In this document: one piece after another, positions 1 to 12,602 of the stretch
Layout of the letters: the number at the start of each line of letters is the position of its first letter
Position numbering within the stretch: the stretch's first letter is position 1
Assembly (NCBI GenBank): GCA_023417655.1
Contig: JAEZFD010000058.1
Span: 1-64,000, forward strand
DNA length: 64,000 nucleotides
Source of the DNA: Planctomycetota bacterium
Lineage (GTDB): Bacteria; Planctomycetota; Planctomycetia; Planctomycetales; Planctomycetaceae
Reading direction: 5' to 3'
Program-made: the position numbers and the translations under genes
Notes under the pieces: model-generated
Told to the model about the DNA's origin: nothing
Databases searched by the model: none
The model's input: the letters and a program-made list of their open reading frames with translations, nothing else

Positions 1-3295
<3,295 letters not shown>

Positions 3296-3470
3296 TAGAA
3301 ACTCCTGATCGTTGAAATTGAATTTTCGACTTGATTTCAGACTGAGAAAACAACACGTCTTCGGCAGTGTGCAGGCATGCGGGGCAGGGCTGTCTTCTTG
3401 ATCGAGGGAAGGCAGAGACCGTGGCCTCCGCCTTCTGTCTGTGACCGCGACAGCCCGTCATGCCTGCAAA

Positions 3471-6400
3471 TTAGGAATGGGCCTTCTCAAGTTGCATATT
3501 GAGGCACAACCCGCGAATTTCGTTGTTCAACACATCGAAGCTCGCTGGAGTACCGGCCTCCAGTGTGTTCTCTCCTTTAACCATGGATTCATAGATCTTG
3601 GTTCGCCCTTCAACGTCGTCGCTCTTCACGGTCAACAGCTCCTGAAGAATGTAAGCGGCGCCATAGGCTTCCAGGGCCCACACTTCCATTTCCCCAAATC
3701 GCTGACCCCCGAAGCGGGCTTTCCCGCCGAGGGGCTGCTGCGTGATCAGGGAGTATGGACCAGTGGCCCGAGCGTGAACCTTGTCGTCGACCAGGTGGTG
3801 CAGCTTGAGCATGTAGATGTACCCGACGGTCGTCTTCTGCTCAAACTTCTCGCCAGTGCGACCATCGTGGAGCTGGATTTTGCCTTCTTCAGGCAGACCG
3901 GCTTCACGCAGTGCTTCATGAATCACTTCTTCGGTCGCTCCGTCGAAGACTGGACAGATCGCCCGGAATCCGAGCTTCCCAGCCGCCCACCCGAGGTGGG
4001 TTTCGAGAATCTGTCCGACGTTCATACGGGAAGGCACCCCCAGCGGATTCAGCACGATATCGACTGGCGTTCCGTCTTCGAGGTACGGCATGTCTTCAAC
4101 AGGCAGCACCTTCGAGATGACCCCTTTGTTTCCGTGGCGTCCGGCCATCTTGTCCCCGACAGAAATCTGCCGTTTGGACGCGACGTAAACCTTGACCATC
4201 TGCATGACGCCATTGGGGAGTTCGTCCCCACGCTTCATGCTGTTGAGCTTCTGGTCGGCTTCGTCGATGACGTCTTCAACGAACGGCCAGGCGTCCTTCA
4301 TCAGCTTTCGCAGATCAGCTTGCTTCTGCGGGCTGCGCAGATCGAGCTTATCGTAAGCCGATGGGAAGGTTCGGGCATAATCAGCAATTGTCTTCGTGTC
4401 CTCGGCCATCGAGCGAATCTCGCGGCCGTCATCGTCCGTCAGGTGCTTGCCGAGTGCCTTCTCAAACTCAACGAGGAATTCCTGGAACTTCGCGGCGATC
4501 TTGGCGTGGCCGTCCTGTTCGACCTTCTTGATCGTCTGGTCGAATTCCTTGCGTTCTGCTTCGGTGAGACTCATCCGGCGAGAGAACTTCTCGGTATGGA
4601 TGACGATCCCTTCGACGCCGGAAGGGACTTCCAGAGACTCGTTCTTCACGTCTTCCCCGGCTTTACCGAAGATCGCGTGCAGCAGCTTTTCTTCCGGAGT
4701 CAGTTCGGCCTTGGCCTTCGGGACGACCTTACCGACCAGAATGTCACCCTGCTTGACGCGGGTTCCGACGTGGACGATACCGCTCTCGTCGAGGTGACGA
4801 AGAGCCTTCTCGCTGACGTTTGGAATATCTCGGGTGAACTCTTCGCGACCCAGTTTGGTGTCACGGATTTCAACGTCGAACTCGTCGATGTGAATCGAGG
4901 TATAGACGTCGTCCTTCACCAGACGCTCTGACAGAATAATCGCGTCTTCGAAGTTGAACCCTTCCCATGACATGAACGCGACCAGCACGTTTCGTCCGAG
5001 AGCCAGGATTCCGTTCTGAGTCGCGGCGCTGTCCGCGAGGATCTCACCCTTCTTGACCTTCTGACCCATCGTGACGAGGGGCTTTTGGTTCAAGCAGGTT
5101 CGCTCGTTCAGTCCGGTATACTTCCGGAGTGGGAATCGCTTTCCTTCGACTTCAATAACGTTGGCGTCGACGTAAGTCACTTTGCCGTTGCGGTCCGAGC
5201 GAACAACCATCCCGGAATACTTTGGGATTTCCATTTCCATGCCGGTTCCGACCAGCGGAGCTTCCGTCACGAGCAGAGGAACCCCCTGCCGTTGCATGTT
5301 CGAACCCATCAATGCACGGTTGGCGTCGTCGTGCTCGAGGAACGGAATCAGACCGGCCGACACCCCGACCATCTGGTCCGGAGCGACGTCGATATACTGG
5401 ACCTGCTTGGCCTCGATCCAGTGCACGTCATTGTGGTGCCGGGCAAGAACACGTTCGTCGAGGATCTTCCCCTTTTCGACGCGTGTATCCGCTGGAGCGA
5501 CGAACACGCTGGACTCTTCGTCGGCACGCAGCCACTCGATTTCGTCGGTGACGCGGCCTTTATCCACTTTACGGTACGGAGTGATCAAGAAGCCGTAATC
5601 GTCGACCTTCGCGAAGATACTCAGGCTCGAAATGAGACCGATGTTCGTACCTTCCGGCGTCTCAATCGGGCAGATACGACCGTAGTGTGAAATGTGCACG
5701 TCGCGGACTTCGAAGCCGGCACGTTTCCGGTTCAGACCGCCAGGACCCAGAGCACTCAAACGACGTTCGTGAGTGAGCATTGCCAGTGGGTTGGTCTGGT
5801 CGACCACCTGTGACAGTTCACTTCGGCCGAAGAAGTACTCAATCGCTGCGGAAACGCTCTTCGGATTGACGAGCGTCCGAGGCGACATTTCCTCGACGTC
5901 CTTCAAGCTCATTCGCTCCTGCACCGTCCGGCGCAGCTTCAGAAAGCCCTTCCGGATTTCGTCCATCGCCAGTTCGTCGATGGTCCGCAGCCGGCGGTTC
6001 CCGAGGTTGTCGATGTCGTCGACATAGGCGGTGCTGTCACCTTCGCGGAGACGAATCAGGTAACGCACTGCGTTGACGATGTCTTCCGCCCGCAATGTCA
6101 TTTCATCATCAGGGATATCCTGATTGAACTTGCGGTTAATTCGGAAACGACCGACCCGTCCGAGGCGATAACGATTCACATCCGAGAACTTCTCACGGAA
6201 GAGATCGTTTGCCTTTTCGAGGGCAGGGGGGGTCCCTGGACGAAGCCGCTGGTAAATCTTCAACAGCGCTTCTTCATGGCTGCAGGTCGCATCTTCCAAA
6301 ACACTGTTCAGCGCCAGGGGATCAGTGACCTCGTTAATAACGAGAGCCTTCTTGATGCCGGCTTCTGCAATCTCAGCAGCCAGATTAGCGGAGATCTGGT

Positions 6401-7181
6401 GGCAGCATTCGACGATGATTTCACCGACGCGCTCGCCGCTCTGGTAGACAATGTCTTCGGCGGCGTATTTGCCCGCGAGCGAAGAACCGTCCTGACCGAC
6501 CTTGGCTTCAGTTACTTCGTAGAACAGCTTCAGCAATTCAGTGTCGCTGGTGTAGTCGGCGCTCATCGCCCGCAGCAGGGTCATTGCTGAGAAGCGACCG
6601 CTCTGGTCGATGCGAACACCGAGCGAGTCCTTCTTGGAGATCATGAACTCGATCCAGCTGCCGCGCTCAGGGATGACGCGGCAGGAGAAGGTCTTCCGCT
6701 CACCGGGTTCGGCGTTCATCACGAAGTCAACACCGGGAGACCGGTGTAACTGGCTGACGATGACACGCTCGGCCCCGTTGATGATGAATTCACCGCCGCC
6801 GATCATGATCGGCATATCGCCCAGGTAGACTTCTTCCTCGATCGGCTGCTCTTTCATGAGTTTCAGCGTCACGCGGAACGGCCGTCCGTAGGTCAGACGG
6901 AGCTGGCGGCATTCGGTCGGCGAATAACGAGGCTTCCCAAGCTCGTACTTGACATAGTCAAGCTTGTACTGGCCGTCGTAGCTCTCAACCGGGAAAACTT
7001 CCCGGAGGATCTCTTCAAGGCCTTCATCCCGTCGCTCCTCCGGCTTTCGATCCAGCTGCAGAAAGCGATGGTACGATTCCGTCTGGATCTTCGTTAAATC
7101 AGACAGCTCATGTCGAGCTTCGATTTTGCCGAAATGGCGAATAGAATTGACCGGAACAATACGTTGATGCGGGATTGGCAT
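3471..7181 (-). CDS. rpoB: DNA-directed RNA polymerase subunit beta
   Basis: Second large RNA polymerase subunit, 1,236 aa, about 100 residues shorter than the E. coli protein. The N-terminus, the rifampicin pocket (SELSQVVDQTNPLAMLTHER then RLSALGPGG) and the C-terminal hybrid-binding blocks (for example PLGGKARFGGQRFGEMEVW) are all intact. At positions equivalent to E. coli Asp516, His526, Arg529 and Ser531 the drug-sensitive residues are present, while those equivalent to Asn518, Ser522, Glu523 and Lys527 are Thr, Ala, Met and Glu. The ATG at 7181 has only a weak ribosome binding site, but the protein start (MPIPHQRIVPVNSIRHFGKI) is family-like. rpoC follows after 175 bp. An unusually long gene-free region lies upstream. 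Confidence 0.98.
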   Translation of the reverse strand: MPIPHQRIVPVNSIRHFGKIEARHELSDLTKIQTESYHRFLQLDRKPEERRDEGLEEILREVFPVESYDGQYKLDYVKYELGKPRYSPTECRQLRLTYGRPFRVTLKLMKEQPIEEEVYLGDMPIMIGGGEFIINGAERVIVSQLHRSPGVDFVMNAEPGERKTFSCRVIPERGSWIEFMISKKDSLGVRIDQSGRFSAMTLLRAMSADYTSDTELLKLFYEVTEAKVGQDGSSLAGKYAAEDIVYQSGERVGEIIVECCHQISANLAAEIAEAGIKKALVINEVTDPLALNSVLEDATCSHEEALLKIYQRLRPGTPPALEKANDLFREKFSDVNRYRLGRVGRFRINRKFNQDIPDDEMTLRAEDIVNAVRYLIRLREGDSTAYVDDIDNLGNRRLRTIDELAMDEIRKGFLKLRRTVQERMSLKDVEEMSPRTLVNPKSVSAAIEYFFGRSELSQVVDQTNPLAMLTHERRLSALGPGGLNRKRAGFEVRDVHISHYGRICPIETPEGTNIGLISSLSIFAKVDDYGFLITPYRKVDKGRVTDEIEWLRADEESSVFVAPADTRVEKGKILDERVLARHHNDVHWIEAKQVQYIDVAPDQMVGVSAGLIPFLEHDDANRALMGSNMQRQGVPLLVTEAPLVGTGMEMEIPKYSGMVVRSDRNGKVTYVDANVIEVEGKRFPLRKYTGLNERTCLNQKPLVTMGQKVKKGEILADSAATQNGILALGRNVLVAFMSWEGFNFEDAIILSERLVKDDVYTSIHIDEFDVEIRDTKLGREEFTRDIPNVSEKALRHLDESGIVHVGTRVKQGDILVGKVVPKAKAELTPEEKLLHAIFGKAGEDVKNESLEVPSGVEGIVIHTEKFSRRMSLTEAERKEFDQTIKKVEQDGHAKIAAKFQEFLVEFEKALGKHLTDDDGREIRSMAEDTKTIADYARTFPSAYDKLDLRSPQKQADLRKLMKDAWPFVEDVIDEADQKLNSMKRGDELPNGVMQMVKVYVASKRQISVGDKMAGRHGNKGVISKVLPVEDMPYLEDGTPVDIVLNPLGVPSRMNVGQILETHLGWAAGKLGFRAICPVFDGATEEVIHEALREAGLPEEGKIQLHDGRTGEKFEQKTTVGYIYMLKLHHLVDDKVHARATGPYSLITQQPLGGKARFGGQRFGEMEVWALEAYGAAYILQELLTVKSDDVEGRTKIYESMVKGENTLEAGTPASFDVLNNEIRGLCLNMQLEKAHS

Positions 7182-7911
7182 GCGAGGTTCTTTTTCGCGC
7201 GGAGAAAAAAGACTCTAGACAATTTGAACACGGCGTTTTAATTGGCACCTGCAGTAGCAGGGTGAGGGCAAATGGGCGGCAGCACCCGAACGTCAGAAGA
7301 TGAGATCAACTGACGGAAAACCCTCTCAGATCTCGCACCTGCACATGGTGAGTGAATCGTTCCTGCCATCGGAGCCGGGGGAGAGTTCTCCACCCGCCGC
7401 AGGACGAGAAAAGCATCGGAGAGAGGAGCATGGAAGCTCTGAGCGAGTTGGTTTGATTCGACCCCAAATGCTCACGGAATCTGTTTCCCTCATGGCAAAT
7501 CTTGGGGACATTCTGGCTTCCCATAAGGACATTGCGATCACTTTGACGATCGACTGGTCGTCGATTAGAAGCCGATTGGATCTGTGTGATCAATCCTGCG
7601 AAACGCAACCTGCGAACCACCGACAGGCCGGGACGGCTTAATGCCATACCAGCCTGAGGAAGGATTGATTGCACCGCCGACAACGGAAGTGTCGGGGAGC
7701 TCGCATCTTGCATCTTGAAGACCCAGGTTTTGATCATGCCGGAGACTTCAGCGCCCCTGCCCAAATCTCGATGATCATTTCCACGACGTATGGCGGTCAG
7801 ACAACGCGGAATCTGAAGCCAAAGTCGTATCGCACTCAAACTGCAACTTAATCAGTCGGCAAAGCCGGAGAATCCGAAAATGCGACGACCGATGACTACC
7901 TTAGCAGTCGG

Positions 7912-7942
7912 ATTATAAAAATCAACCGTCCGGCACGGGCAA
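7912..7942 (-). promoter_or_regulatory. Candidate sigma-70-type promoter for rpoBC
   Basis: On the minus strand a consensus -10 box TATAAT (7917-7912) is preceded by TTGCCC (7942-7937) with a 19-nt spacer, which is longer than ideal. It points toward rpoB and lies between the rplL terminator and the rpoB start. This rests on base matches only. Confidence 0.35.
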
Positions 7943-8022
7943 TGCTCGAACTCTCTGTGCACTCAATTGAGAGACAGACGCGGTTTAAGCAGAAATTGTC
8001 CAGTGAAATCAGAGTCAAAACA

Positions 8023-8073
8023 AAGAAAAACAGGGCCGGAACCGCCTTGTGAGACGAGCCCGCCCCTGTTTGT
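8023..8073 (-). terminator. Intrinsic terminator after rplL
   Basis: On the minus strand AAACAGGG-G-C-GGG pairs with CC-G-G-CCCTGTTT (outer arms 8063-8071 and 8028-8035). The second arm is followed by TTTTCTTTG. It lies about 150 bp beyond the rplL stop codon and should end the ribosomal protein transcription unit. Confidence 0.8.
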
Positions 8074-8221
8074 TCACTTCTGCCCGGATCACGGATGATT
8101 CGAAATCAAAGACCGGTCATGCGGCAGCAACGCGGCCGACACTGCTCGCCGCGCCGGAAAGACGAACCGCGAAGAGCCAAAAGGCTCATTTGCTGGAGTC
8201 GCCTTCGAGTCGCTCATCGAA

Positions 8222-8638
8222 CTATTTCAGTTCGACTGCACCGCCAGCGGCTTCGATTTCCTTCTTGAACTTGTCGGCGTCTTCTTTCGAAACGCCCTGC
8301 TTCAGTGGCTTAGGCACACCTTCCACCAGGTCCTTGGCTTCTTTCAGGCCGAGGCCGGTGATGCTGCGGACAGCCTTGATCACGTTGATCTTGTTGTCGC
8401 CGAACTTGGTCAGGATGACGTCAAACTCAGTCTTTTCTTCGGCAGGAGCAGCAGCTGCAGCACCGGCTGCAGGAGCTGCCATAACGACACCTCCGCCAGC
8501 TGGTTCGATTCCGTGAACTTCCTTCAGGTAATCGGCGAGTGCTTTAGCCTGCAGCAAGGTCAGGCCGACGAGCTTATCGCCCAGCTCGGTGGTGGTCGCG
8601 TCGAACGACTTGGCTGGGGCTTCTGCAACTTCAGACAT
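8222..8638 (-). CDS. rplL: 50S ribosomal protein L7/L12
   Basis: Acidic stalk protein of the large ribosomal subunit that recruits translation GTPases. It has 138 aa, slightly longer than usual because of the N-terminus. The N-terminal dimerisation part (TTELGDKLVGLTLLQAKALA), the Ala/Gly-rich hinge and the globular C-terminal domain (EFDVILTKFGDNKINVIKAV and GLGLKEAKDLVEGVPKPLK) are in the expected order. It follows rplJ after 90 bp, as in most bacteria, and is the last gene before a strong terminator. Confidence 0.98.
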   Translation of the reverse strand: MSEVAEAPAKSFDATTTELGDKLVGLTLLQAKALADYLKEVHGIEPAGGGVVMAAPAAGAAAAAPAEEKTEFDVILTKFGDNKINVIKAVRSITGLGLKEAKDLVEGVPKPLKQGVSKEDADKFKKEIEAAGGAVELK

Positions 8639-8728
8639 TTCAAATTCTCCGTGATTAAAACGCCGGCGTAGACCGACCGGCTCGGTTGAGTGAATGAATC
8701 GGCCGCTTCACTCGGCCGAACCGGGACG

Positions 8729-9277
8729 CTACGCAGCGTCTCCGCCTGCTTGTGCTTCTTCTGTGTTTTCTTCTTCTGACATGGCCTTGAGCTGACCGGC
8801 AATGGTCCCCCCAGGTCCCAACAGTGCCCCAGCCAGTTTGGCTCCCGGGCTGAGGATCAGACCGGCAAGCTGCCCGATGAGTTCCAAACGGCTTGGGCCC
8901 TTTGAAATCTCCTCGACCCCTTGCGAGTCCACTCCCTGACCATCGACAACACCGCCCTTGATGGCAATCTTGTCAATTTTCTTTGCCCAATCCGACATCT
9001 CGCGGGAAAGGGCAACAACGTCTTCTCCACCCCAGACCAACGTCGTTGGTCCGGCAAGGATATTATCGATGGATTCGATCCCTGCTTCTTTCAAAGCAAG
9101 GCGAGCGAGGGAGTTCTTCACACCGAAAAGTGTGACGCCCTTCTTTCGCAGATCTTCCCGAAGCTTGTTCTGGGAGATGGCGTCCATTTTGGAGACGTCC
9201 AGCACCAGGAGATCCTTGCGGCTCCCGAGCTCTGCACGGATCTCGCGAATAATCATTTCTTTAACAGGCTTGCTCAT
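8729..9277 (-). CDS. rplJ: 50S ribosomal protein L10
   Basis: Base of the L7/L12 stalk, 182 aa. The N-terminal RNA-binding part (MSKPVKEMIIREIRAELGSR, then DLLVLDVSKMDAISQNKLR) and the middle segment around VTLFGVKNSLARLALKE are typical. The C-terminal helix region, expected to bind L12 dimers, ends in an acidic tail (MSEEENTEEAQAGGDAA). It lies between rplA and rplL. In relatives L10 can repress its own operon through the leader; no such site was identified here. Confidence 0.97.
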   Translation of the reverse strand: MSKPVKEMIIREIRAELGSRKDLLVLDVSKMDAISQNKLREDLRKKGVTLFGVKNSLARLALKEAGIESIDNILAGPTTLVWGGEDVVALSREMSDWAKKIDKIAIKGGVVDGQGVDSQGVEEISKGPSRLELIGQLAGLILSPGAKLAGALLGPGGTIAGQLKAMSEEENTEEAQAGGDAA

Positions 9278-9360
9278 CGCATTTCCCTACAACGTCCCAT
9301 CAGGACAGTCGAACGGCCCGAAGAATCGCTGGCCGTCTTTTGTTTTCCGGTCGTACCTAA

Positions 9361-10065
9361 TTAAACGGCGGACACCTTGATGCCAGGCATCTGAGTCGCT
9401 GTCAGGGTGATGGACCGAATGTATTGCCCCTTGGCTGCAGAAGGCTTCAGCTGCTGGATCAGGGCTAGCAAAGCTTGTGCATTCTCGGCAAGGCTCTGCT
9501 CACTGAAAGACATTTTTCCGACGACGCAATGGACGTTCCCGCCATCGTCAACGCGGAACTCGACTTTTCCGGCTTTGTATTCCTTCACCGCGGTTGTGAC
9601 GTCCTGCGTGACCGTACCGGCTTTCGGGGACGGCATCAGGCCACGAGGACCGAGCAACTTACCGAGTGGGCCGACGACACCCATCATGTCAGGAGTCGCG
9701 ATCGCAACGTCGAAATCCATCCAGCCGTCTTTGATTTTGTCGGCGAGCTCTTTACCGCCAGCGAAATCCGCCCCAGCTTCGTTGGCTTTGGCGACGTTCT
9801 GGTCTTTGCAGAACACCAAAACCCGCTGCGTCTTGCCGATTCCGTGGGGGAGAACGATACTTCCCCGAACGATCTGGTCAGCGTGCTTTGGGTCAACTCC
9901 TAGTCGAACAGCCAGTCCGACAGACTGGTCCAGACGGCTGGGCTTGATCCCTTTCGGGAGCTTTGACTCGAGGCCCTTTAGGGCTTTAACAGCGTCAGAA
10001 ATTGAGAGGACGCCGAGCTTTTCAGCCGCTTCGCGGAGGGCTGTCTGTCGCTTTGAAAGCTTCAT
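9361..10065 (-). CDS. rplA: 50S ribosomal protein L1
   Basis: Ribosomal stalk protein that binds 23S rRNA near the E site. With the start used here the protein has 234 aa, the same as in E. coli. The frame stays open to an ATG at 10137, but the ATG at 10065 has AAGGA 9 nt upstream and begins MKLSKRQTALREAAEKLGV, which lines up with known L1 N-termini; the upstream codons are unlike L1. Motifs include GIGKTQRVLVFC and GLMPSPKAGTVTQDV. It lies 85 bp after rplK and 83 bp before rplJ. Confidence 0.95.
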   Translation of the reverse strand: MKLSKRQTALREAAEKLGVLSISDAVKALKGLESKLPKGIKPSRLDQSVGLAVRLGVDPKHADQIVRGSIVLPHGIGKTQRVLVFCKDQNVAKANEAGADFAGGKELADKIKDGWMDFDVAIATPDMMGVVGPLGKLLGPRGLMPSPKAGTVTQDVTTAVKEYKAGKVEFRVDDGGNVHCVVGKMSFSEQSLAENAQALLALIQQLKPSAAKGQYIRSITLTATQMPGIKVSAV

Positions 10066-10150
10066 TGTTTTGAATCCTTGGTCCTTCAGCAGCTCTCGGG
10101 CCGCTGTGTTGCGGACGTCGTCACATGGATGTGACATCGTTCAACAGAAA

Positions 10151-10582
10151 TTAATCAACGATCGAGATACCCATGCTCCGAGCGGTACCGGCGATGACTT
10201 TCGTCGCCTGTTCGATGCTCGACGTGTTCAGGTCTTCCATCTTCTTGTGTGCGATCTCAAGCACCTGAGCCTGGGTCACGATTCCGATCTTCTCGGTTCG
10301 TGGATTCGCGGCACCCTTTGCGACCTTGGCGGCCTGCTTCAGGAGTACAGCAGCTGGTGGGCTCTTAAGAATGAATTCGAAAGAGCGATCGTTGTAAATC
10401 GTAATGATGACGGGAATCACGGTCCCCATCATGTCGCGGGTCTTCTCGTTGAATTGAGAAACGAACTGCCCGATATTGATACCATGAGGCCCCAAGGCTG
10501 TACCGACTGGAGGAGCCGGAGTGGCCTGTCCACCAGTGATCTGCACCTTGACTTGTGCGGTGATCTGCTTCTTTTTCCCCAT
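10151..10582 (-). CDS. rplK: 50S ribosomal protein L11
   Basis: L11, 143 aa, binds the GTPase-associated centre of 23S rRNA. The N-terminal domain has the PPVGTALGPHGINIGQFV signature with the proline pair that contacts L7/L12 and factors. The C-terminal RNA-binding domain ends with IEQATKVIAGTARSMGI. It is the first ribosomal protein gene after nusG, 208 bp downstream of it, and leads into rplA. Confidence 0.98.
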   Translation of the reverse strand: MGKKKQITAQVKVQITGGQATPAPPVGTALGPHGINIGQFVSQFNEKTRDMMGTVIPVIITIYNDRSFEFILKSPPAAVLLKQAAKVAKGAANPRTEKIGIVTQAQVLEIAHKKMEDLNTSSIEQATKVIAGTARSMGISIVD

Positions 10583-10790
10583 GGTCCAATCTCACTTGCC
10601 CTAAAGGCCACTCGCTACGTTCTAATCTTTTACGTCAGGCGACAGAGGAGTCGCTCTGATCATTCCGTCCGGAATCTGTCCGATTGCGGAATGTTGGGTC
10701 CTTCGACCCGGGTGCCCGCAACTGGGAGCCTAAGATCCCTATACTGCGAAGCATTCGTCGCTGGAGCTTCCCTCGGTGGGAGCACGCTAG

Positions 10791-11447
10791 CTAAATCTTC
10801 TCGACCTGCCAGTGTTCCAACTCGACTTCGGTCGGGCGACCGAAAATTTCGATGATGATCTTTACTTTACCGGTGGTGTCGTCCATGGACTCAACGGACC
10901 CTTCGAAGCTCTCGAACGGTCCTTCCTTAACCTTCACATGGTCACCGACACCGACCTCAAACTTAACGACAGCTCGATTGGGCTTTTCTGGCTCTCCGGC
11001 CTTCACAGGCTCCACATCCAGGCCCAACCATCGCTTTACTTCCGGCGTCTCCATGGAAATGGGTTTGCCAGCTGCCCCGGTGAAATCGCCAACTCCTCCT
11101 GTCGATCGGATGAGATGCCAACTTTCGTCGGTCATCTCCATCTGGATCATCATGTAGCCAGGCAGAAGTTTCTGTTCTCGAACCCTGCGTCCGCCGCCTT
11201 TGGTCTCAACGACCTTCTCGGTGGGGATGAAGATCTGTCCGAAACTTTCTTCCATTCCCTCCATCTTGATTCGACGGATGATGGAATCACGGATGGATTT
11301 CTCGCGATTGCTTTGAACCTTGAGGACAAACCACTGCATGTTCGGGTTTTCAAGCCCGTTGAGAGCGATCTTTTCAAGGGTAGGGATCTTCGACGCTTTT
11401 GAAGACGAGGAAGACTTCTTAGATGATCCGCGATTTTCTTCGTCCAT
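10791..11447 (-). CDS. nusG: Transcription termination/antitermination protein NusG
   Basis: Elongation factor that bridges the RNA polymerase clamp and coordinates termination and coupling with translation. The NGN domain starts at MQWFVLKVQSNREKSIRDSI and contains the LLPGYMMIQM block. The C-terminal KOW domain is GVGDHVKVKEGPFESFEGSV. Ahead of the NGN domain lies a Ser/Lys-rich extension of about 36 residues. The start is uncertain: the frame also offers ATG at 11462 and GTG at 11498, none with a clear ribosome binding site. I prefer 11447 because a hairpin occupies 11467-11498. secE lies upstream, as in most bacteria. Confidence 0.93.
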   Translation of the reverse strand: MDEENRGSSKKSSSSSKASKIPTLEKIALNGLENPNMQWFVLKVQSNREKSIRDSIIRRIKMEGMEESFGQIFIPTEKVVETKGGGRRVREQKLLPGYMMIQMEMTDESWHLIRSTGGVGDFTGAAGKPISMETPEVKRWLGLDVEPVKAGEPEKPNRAVVKFEVGVGDHVKVKEGPFESFEGSVESMDDTTGKVKIIIEIFGRPTEVELEHWQVEKI

Positions 11448-11466
11448 GGGCGAGCCACGCATCTTT

Positions 11467-11498
11467 GTGGATCGCTCTTGATTTTTCAAGCGATCCAC
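11467..11498 (-). promoter_or_regulatory. Hairpin in the nusG leader
   Basis: A 10-bp perfect inverted repeat (GTGGATCGCT and AGCGATCCAC) with inner TGA/TCA pairing around an A-rich loop lies between secE and the likely nusG start codons. There is no T-run, so it is not a simple terminator. It could be a processing site or could control nusG translation. If nusG starts at the GTG at 11498, the hairpin would lie in the first codons. Confidence 0.6.
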
Positions 11499-11557
11499 TC
11501 ACTAAAAGGATGGATTTTTCACGTGTTTCGTGAGAGCTCCGACGGGTCAGCGATTGG

Positions 11558-11986
11558 TTATTTCAAAAAACCGATCGACTTGAAAAGCCACTGCCAGAAG
11601 AGGTCGCACATAAACAGGTAGCCGCCGAGGACGACCATCGTCACGAGGACGACAATTGTGGCTCGTTTCAAATATTCTTTGGAGGCCCATGATACTTTGT
11701 CCATTTCCGCCTCGACGGAAATGAGAAAGTTGGCGAACGGAGGCCAGTTCACTGTTGCGTATGCCAGCCAGCAGCCAATCACCGCGACAGCCGTCGGGAG
11801 CCCCCATTGCAGGGCAGTGGAAGAATCCAGGAGGAATGTCGTGTGCATCCGCCACGCCGCGATGACAAAAACGCTGGCGATGGCAAGAAACGTGACCTGG
11901 CGAACAATCCGACCTTGAGTCCGCTTAAACAGACGGGCTTGGAAGAGTGTGCCGATGAAGGATGTATCCGCTTTCGCTTTGGCCAT
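11558..11986 (-). CDS. secE: Protein translocase subunit SecE
   Basis: Inner-membrane subunit that clamps SecY in the protein-conducting channel. The protein has 142 aa. Hydrophobic segments lie at about residues 30-47, 60-80 and 112-135, so it is the longer, three-span form. The conserved amphipathic stretch before the last span is EAEMDKVSWASKEYLKRAT, matching the SecE core. The ATG at 11986 has AAGGA 10 nt upstream. The frame extends further 5' into the tRNA-Trp region, which cannot be coding. nusG follows, the usual partner. Confidence 0.95.
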   Translation of the reverse strand: MAKAKADTSFIGTLFQARLFKRTQGRIVRQVTFLAIASVFVIAAWRMHTTFLLDSSTALQWGLPTAVAVIGCWLAYATVNWPPFANFLISVEAEMDKVSWASKEYLKRATIVVLVTMVVLGGYLFMCDLFWQWLFKSIGFLK

Positions 11987-12123
11987 CCTGGACTGATCCT
12001 TCGCTTGGTGAGGTTCGTACTGACGCGAGTACCTGGCTTTGAATCCCTCTTCTGAGCAGCCTGCAGTCAACTGTCTCTTCGGACGCTCTGGGGGATCGCA
12101 GCAAAATGTCGTCGATCTCTCGA

Positions 12124-12199
<76 letters not shown>

Positions 12200-12255
12200 C
12201 CATAGAACAATCTGGTGAGGACTTTGCCTCACCGGGTGTTCCGTAATCTCAATCG

Positions 12256-12411
12256 CTACTTCTTGCGTGACTCTTTGTGGAGCGTGTGCTTGCGGAGCTT
12301 TGGGCAGTACTTCATCAGTTCGAGCCGCTCTGTTCCACGCATCTCTTTAATGGCGCGGTAATTACGGGCGCCGGATTCGGTGCATTCCAACCAGACGTAT
12401 TCTCGGGCCAT
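12256..12411 (-). CDS. rpmG: 50S ribosomal protein L33
   Basis: Small basic ribosomal protein of 51 aa, beginning MAREYVWLECTESGARNYR and ending KLRKHTLHKESRKK. It has the L33 pattern YCPKLRKHTLHKE. Only two cysteines (Cys10 and Cys37) remain, so the four-cysteine zinc-binding form is not present. GAGGTG lies 4 nt before the ATG. It lies between tuf and tRNA-Trp, a common arrangement. Confidence 0.95.
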   Translation of the reverse strand: MAREYVWLECTESGARNYRAIKEMRGTERLELMKYCPKLRKHTLHKESRKK

Positions 12412-12602
12412 CTCGTCACCTCGTATAATTCAGTAATCCGGCGTCGCCCAGTGGCGATGCGCCGGATTGACTTATGAACAGCAGGAGTGGCGGCGACAAA
12501 AAATGATGTCCGCTCGACACAAGCTGCACTGAAAGACGCACACCGCAGAGGCCATTATCGCGAGCAGCACCTCGATACTGCTCGCGATTGGCTATTCTGC
12601 AA

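Larger units (their letters stand above)
7182..8221. other. Long gene-free region between rplL and rpoB
   Basis: About 1,040 bp without a convincing gene. Open frames here (the longest about 177 codons on the minus strand, 7306-7839) have no recognisable domain, no good ribosome binding site and Arg/Ser-rich composition typical of chance frames. The part nearest rplL carries a strong terminator, and a perfect TATAAT box lies at 7912-7917 on the minus strand, so rpoBC may be transcribed separately with a leader of roughly 700 nt. I see no known riboswitch or leader motif by eye. Confidence 0.6.

Noticed and set aside
3441..4931. Long open frame on the plus strand opposite rpoB (about 496 codons)
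   Set aside because: Antisense shadow of rpoB with no ribosome binding site and no family similarity.
7306..7839. Possible 177-codon gene between rplL and rpoB
   Set aside because: No ribosome binding site, Arg/Ser-rich chance-like composition, no domain; overlaps other random frames.
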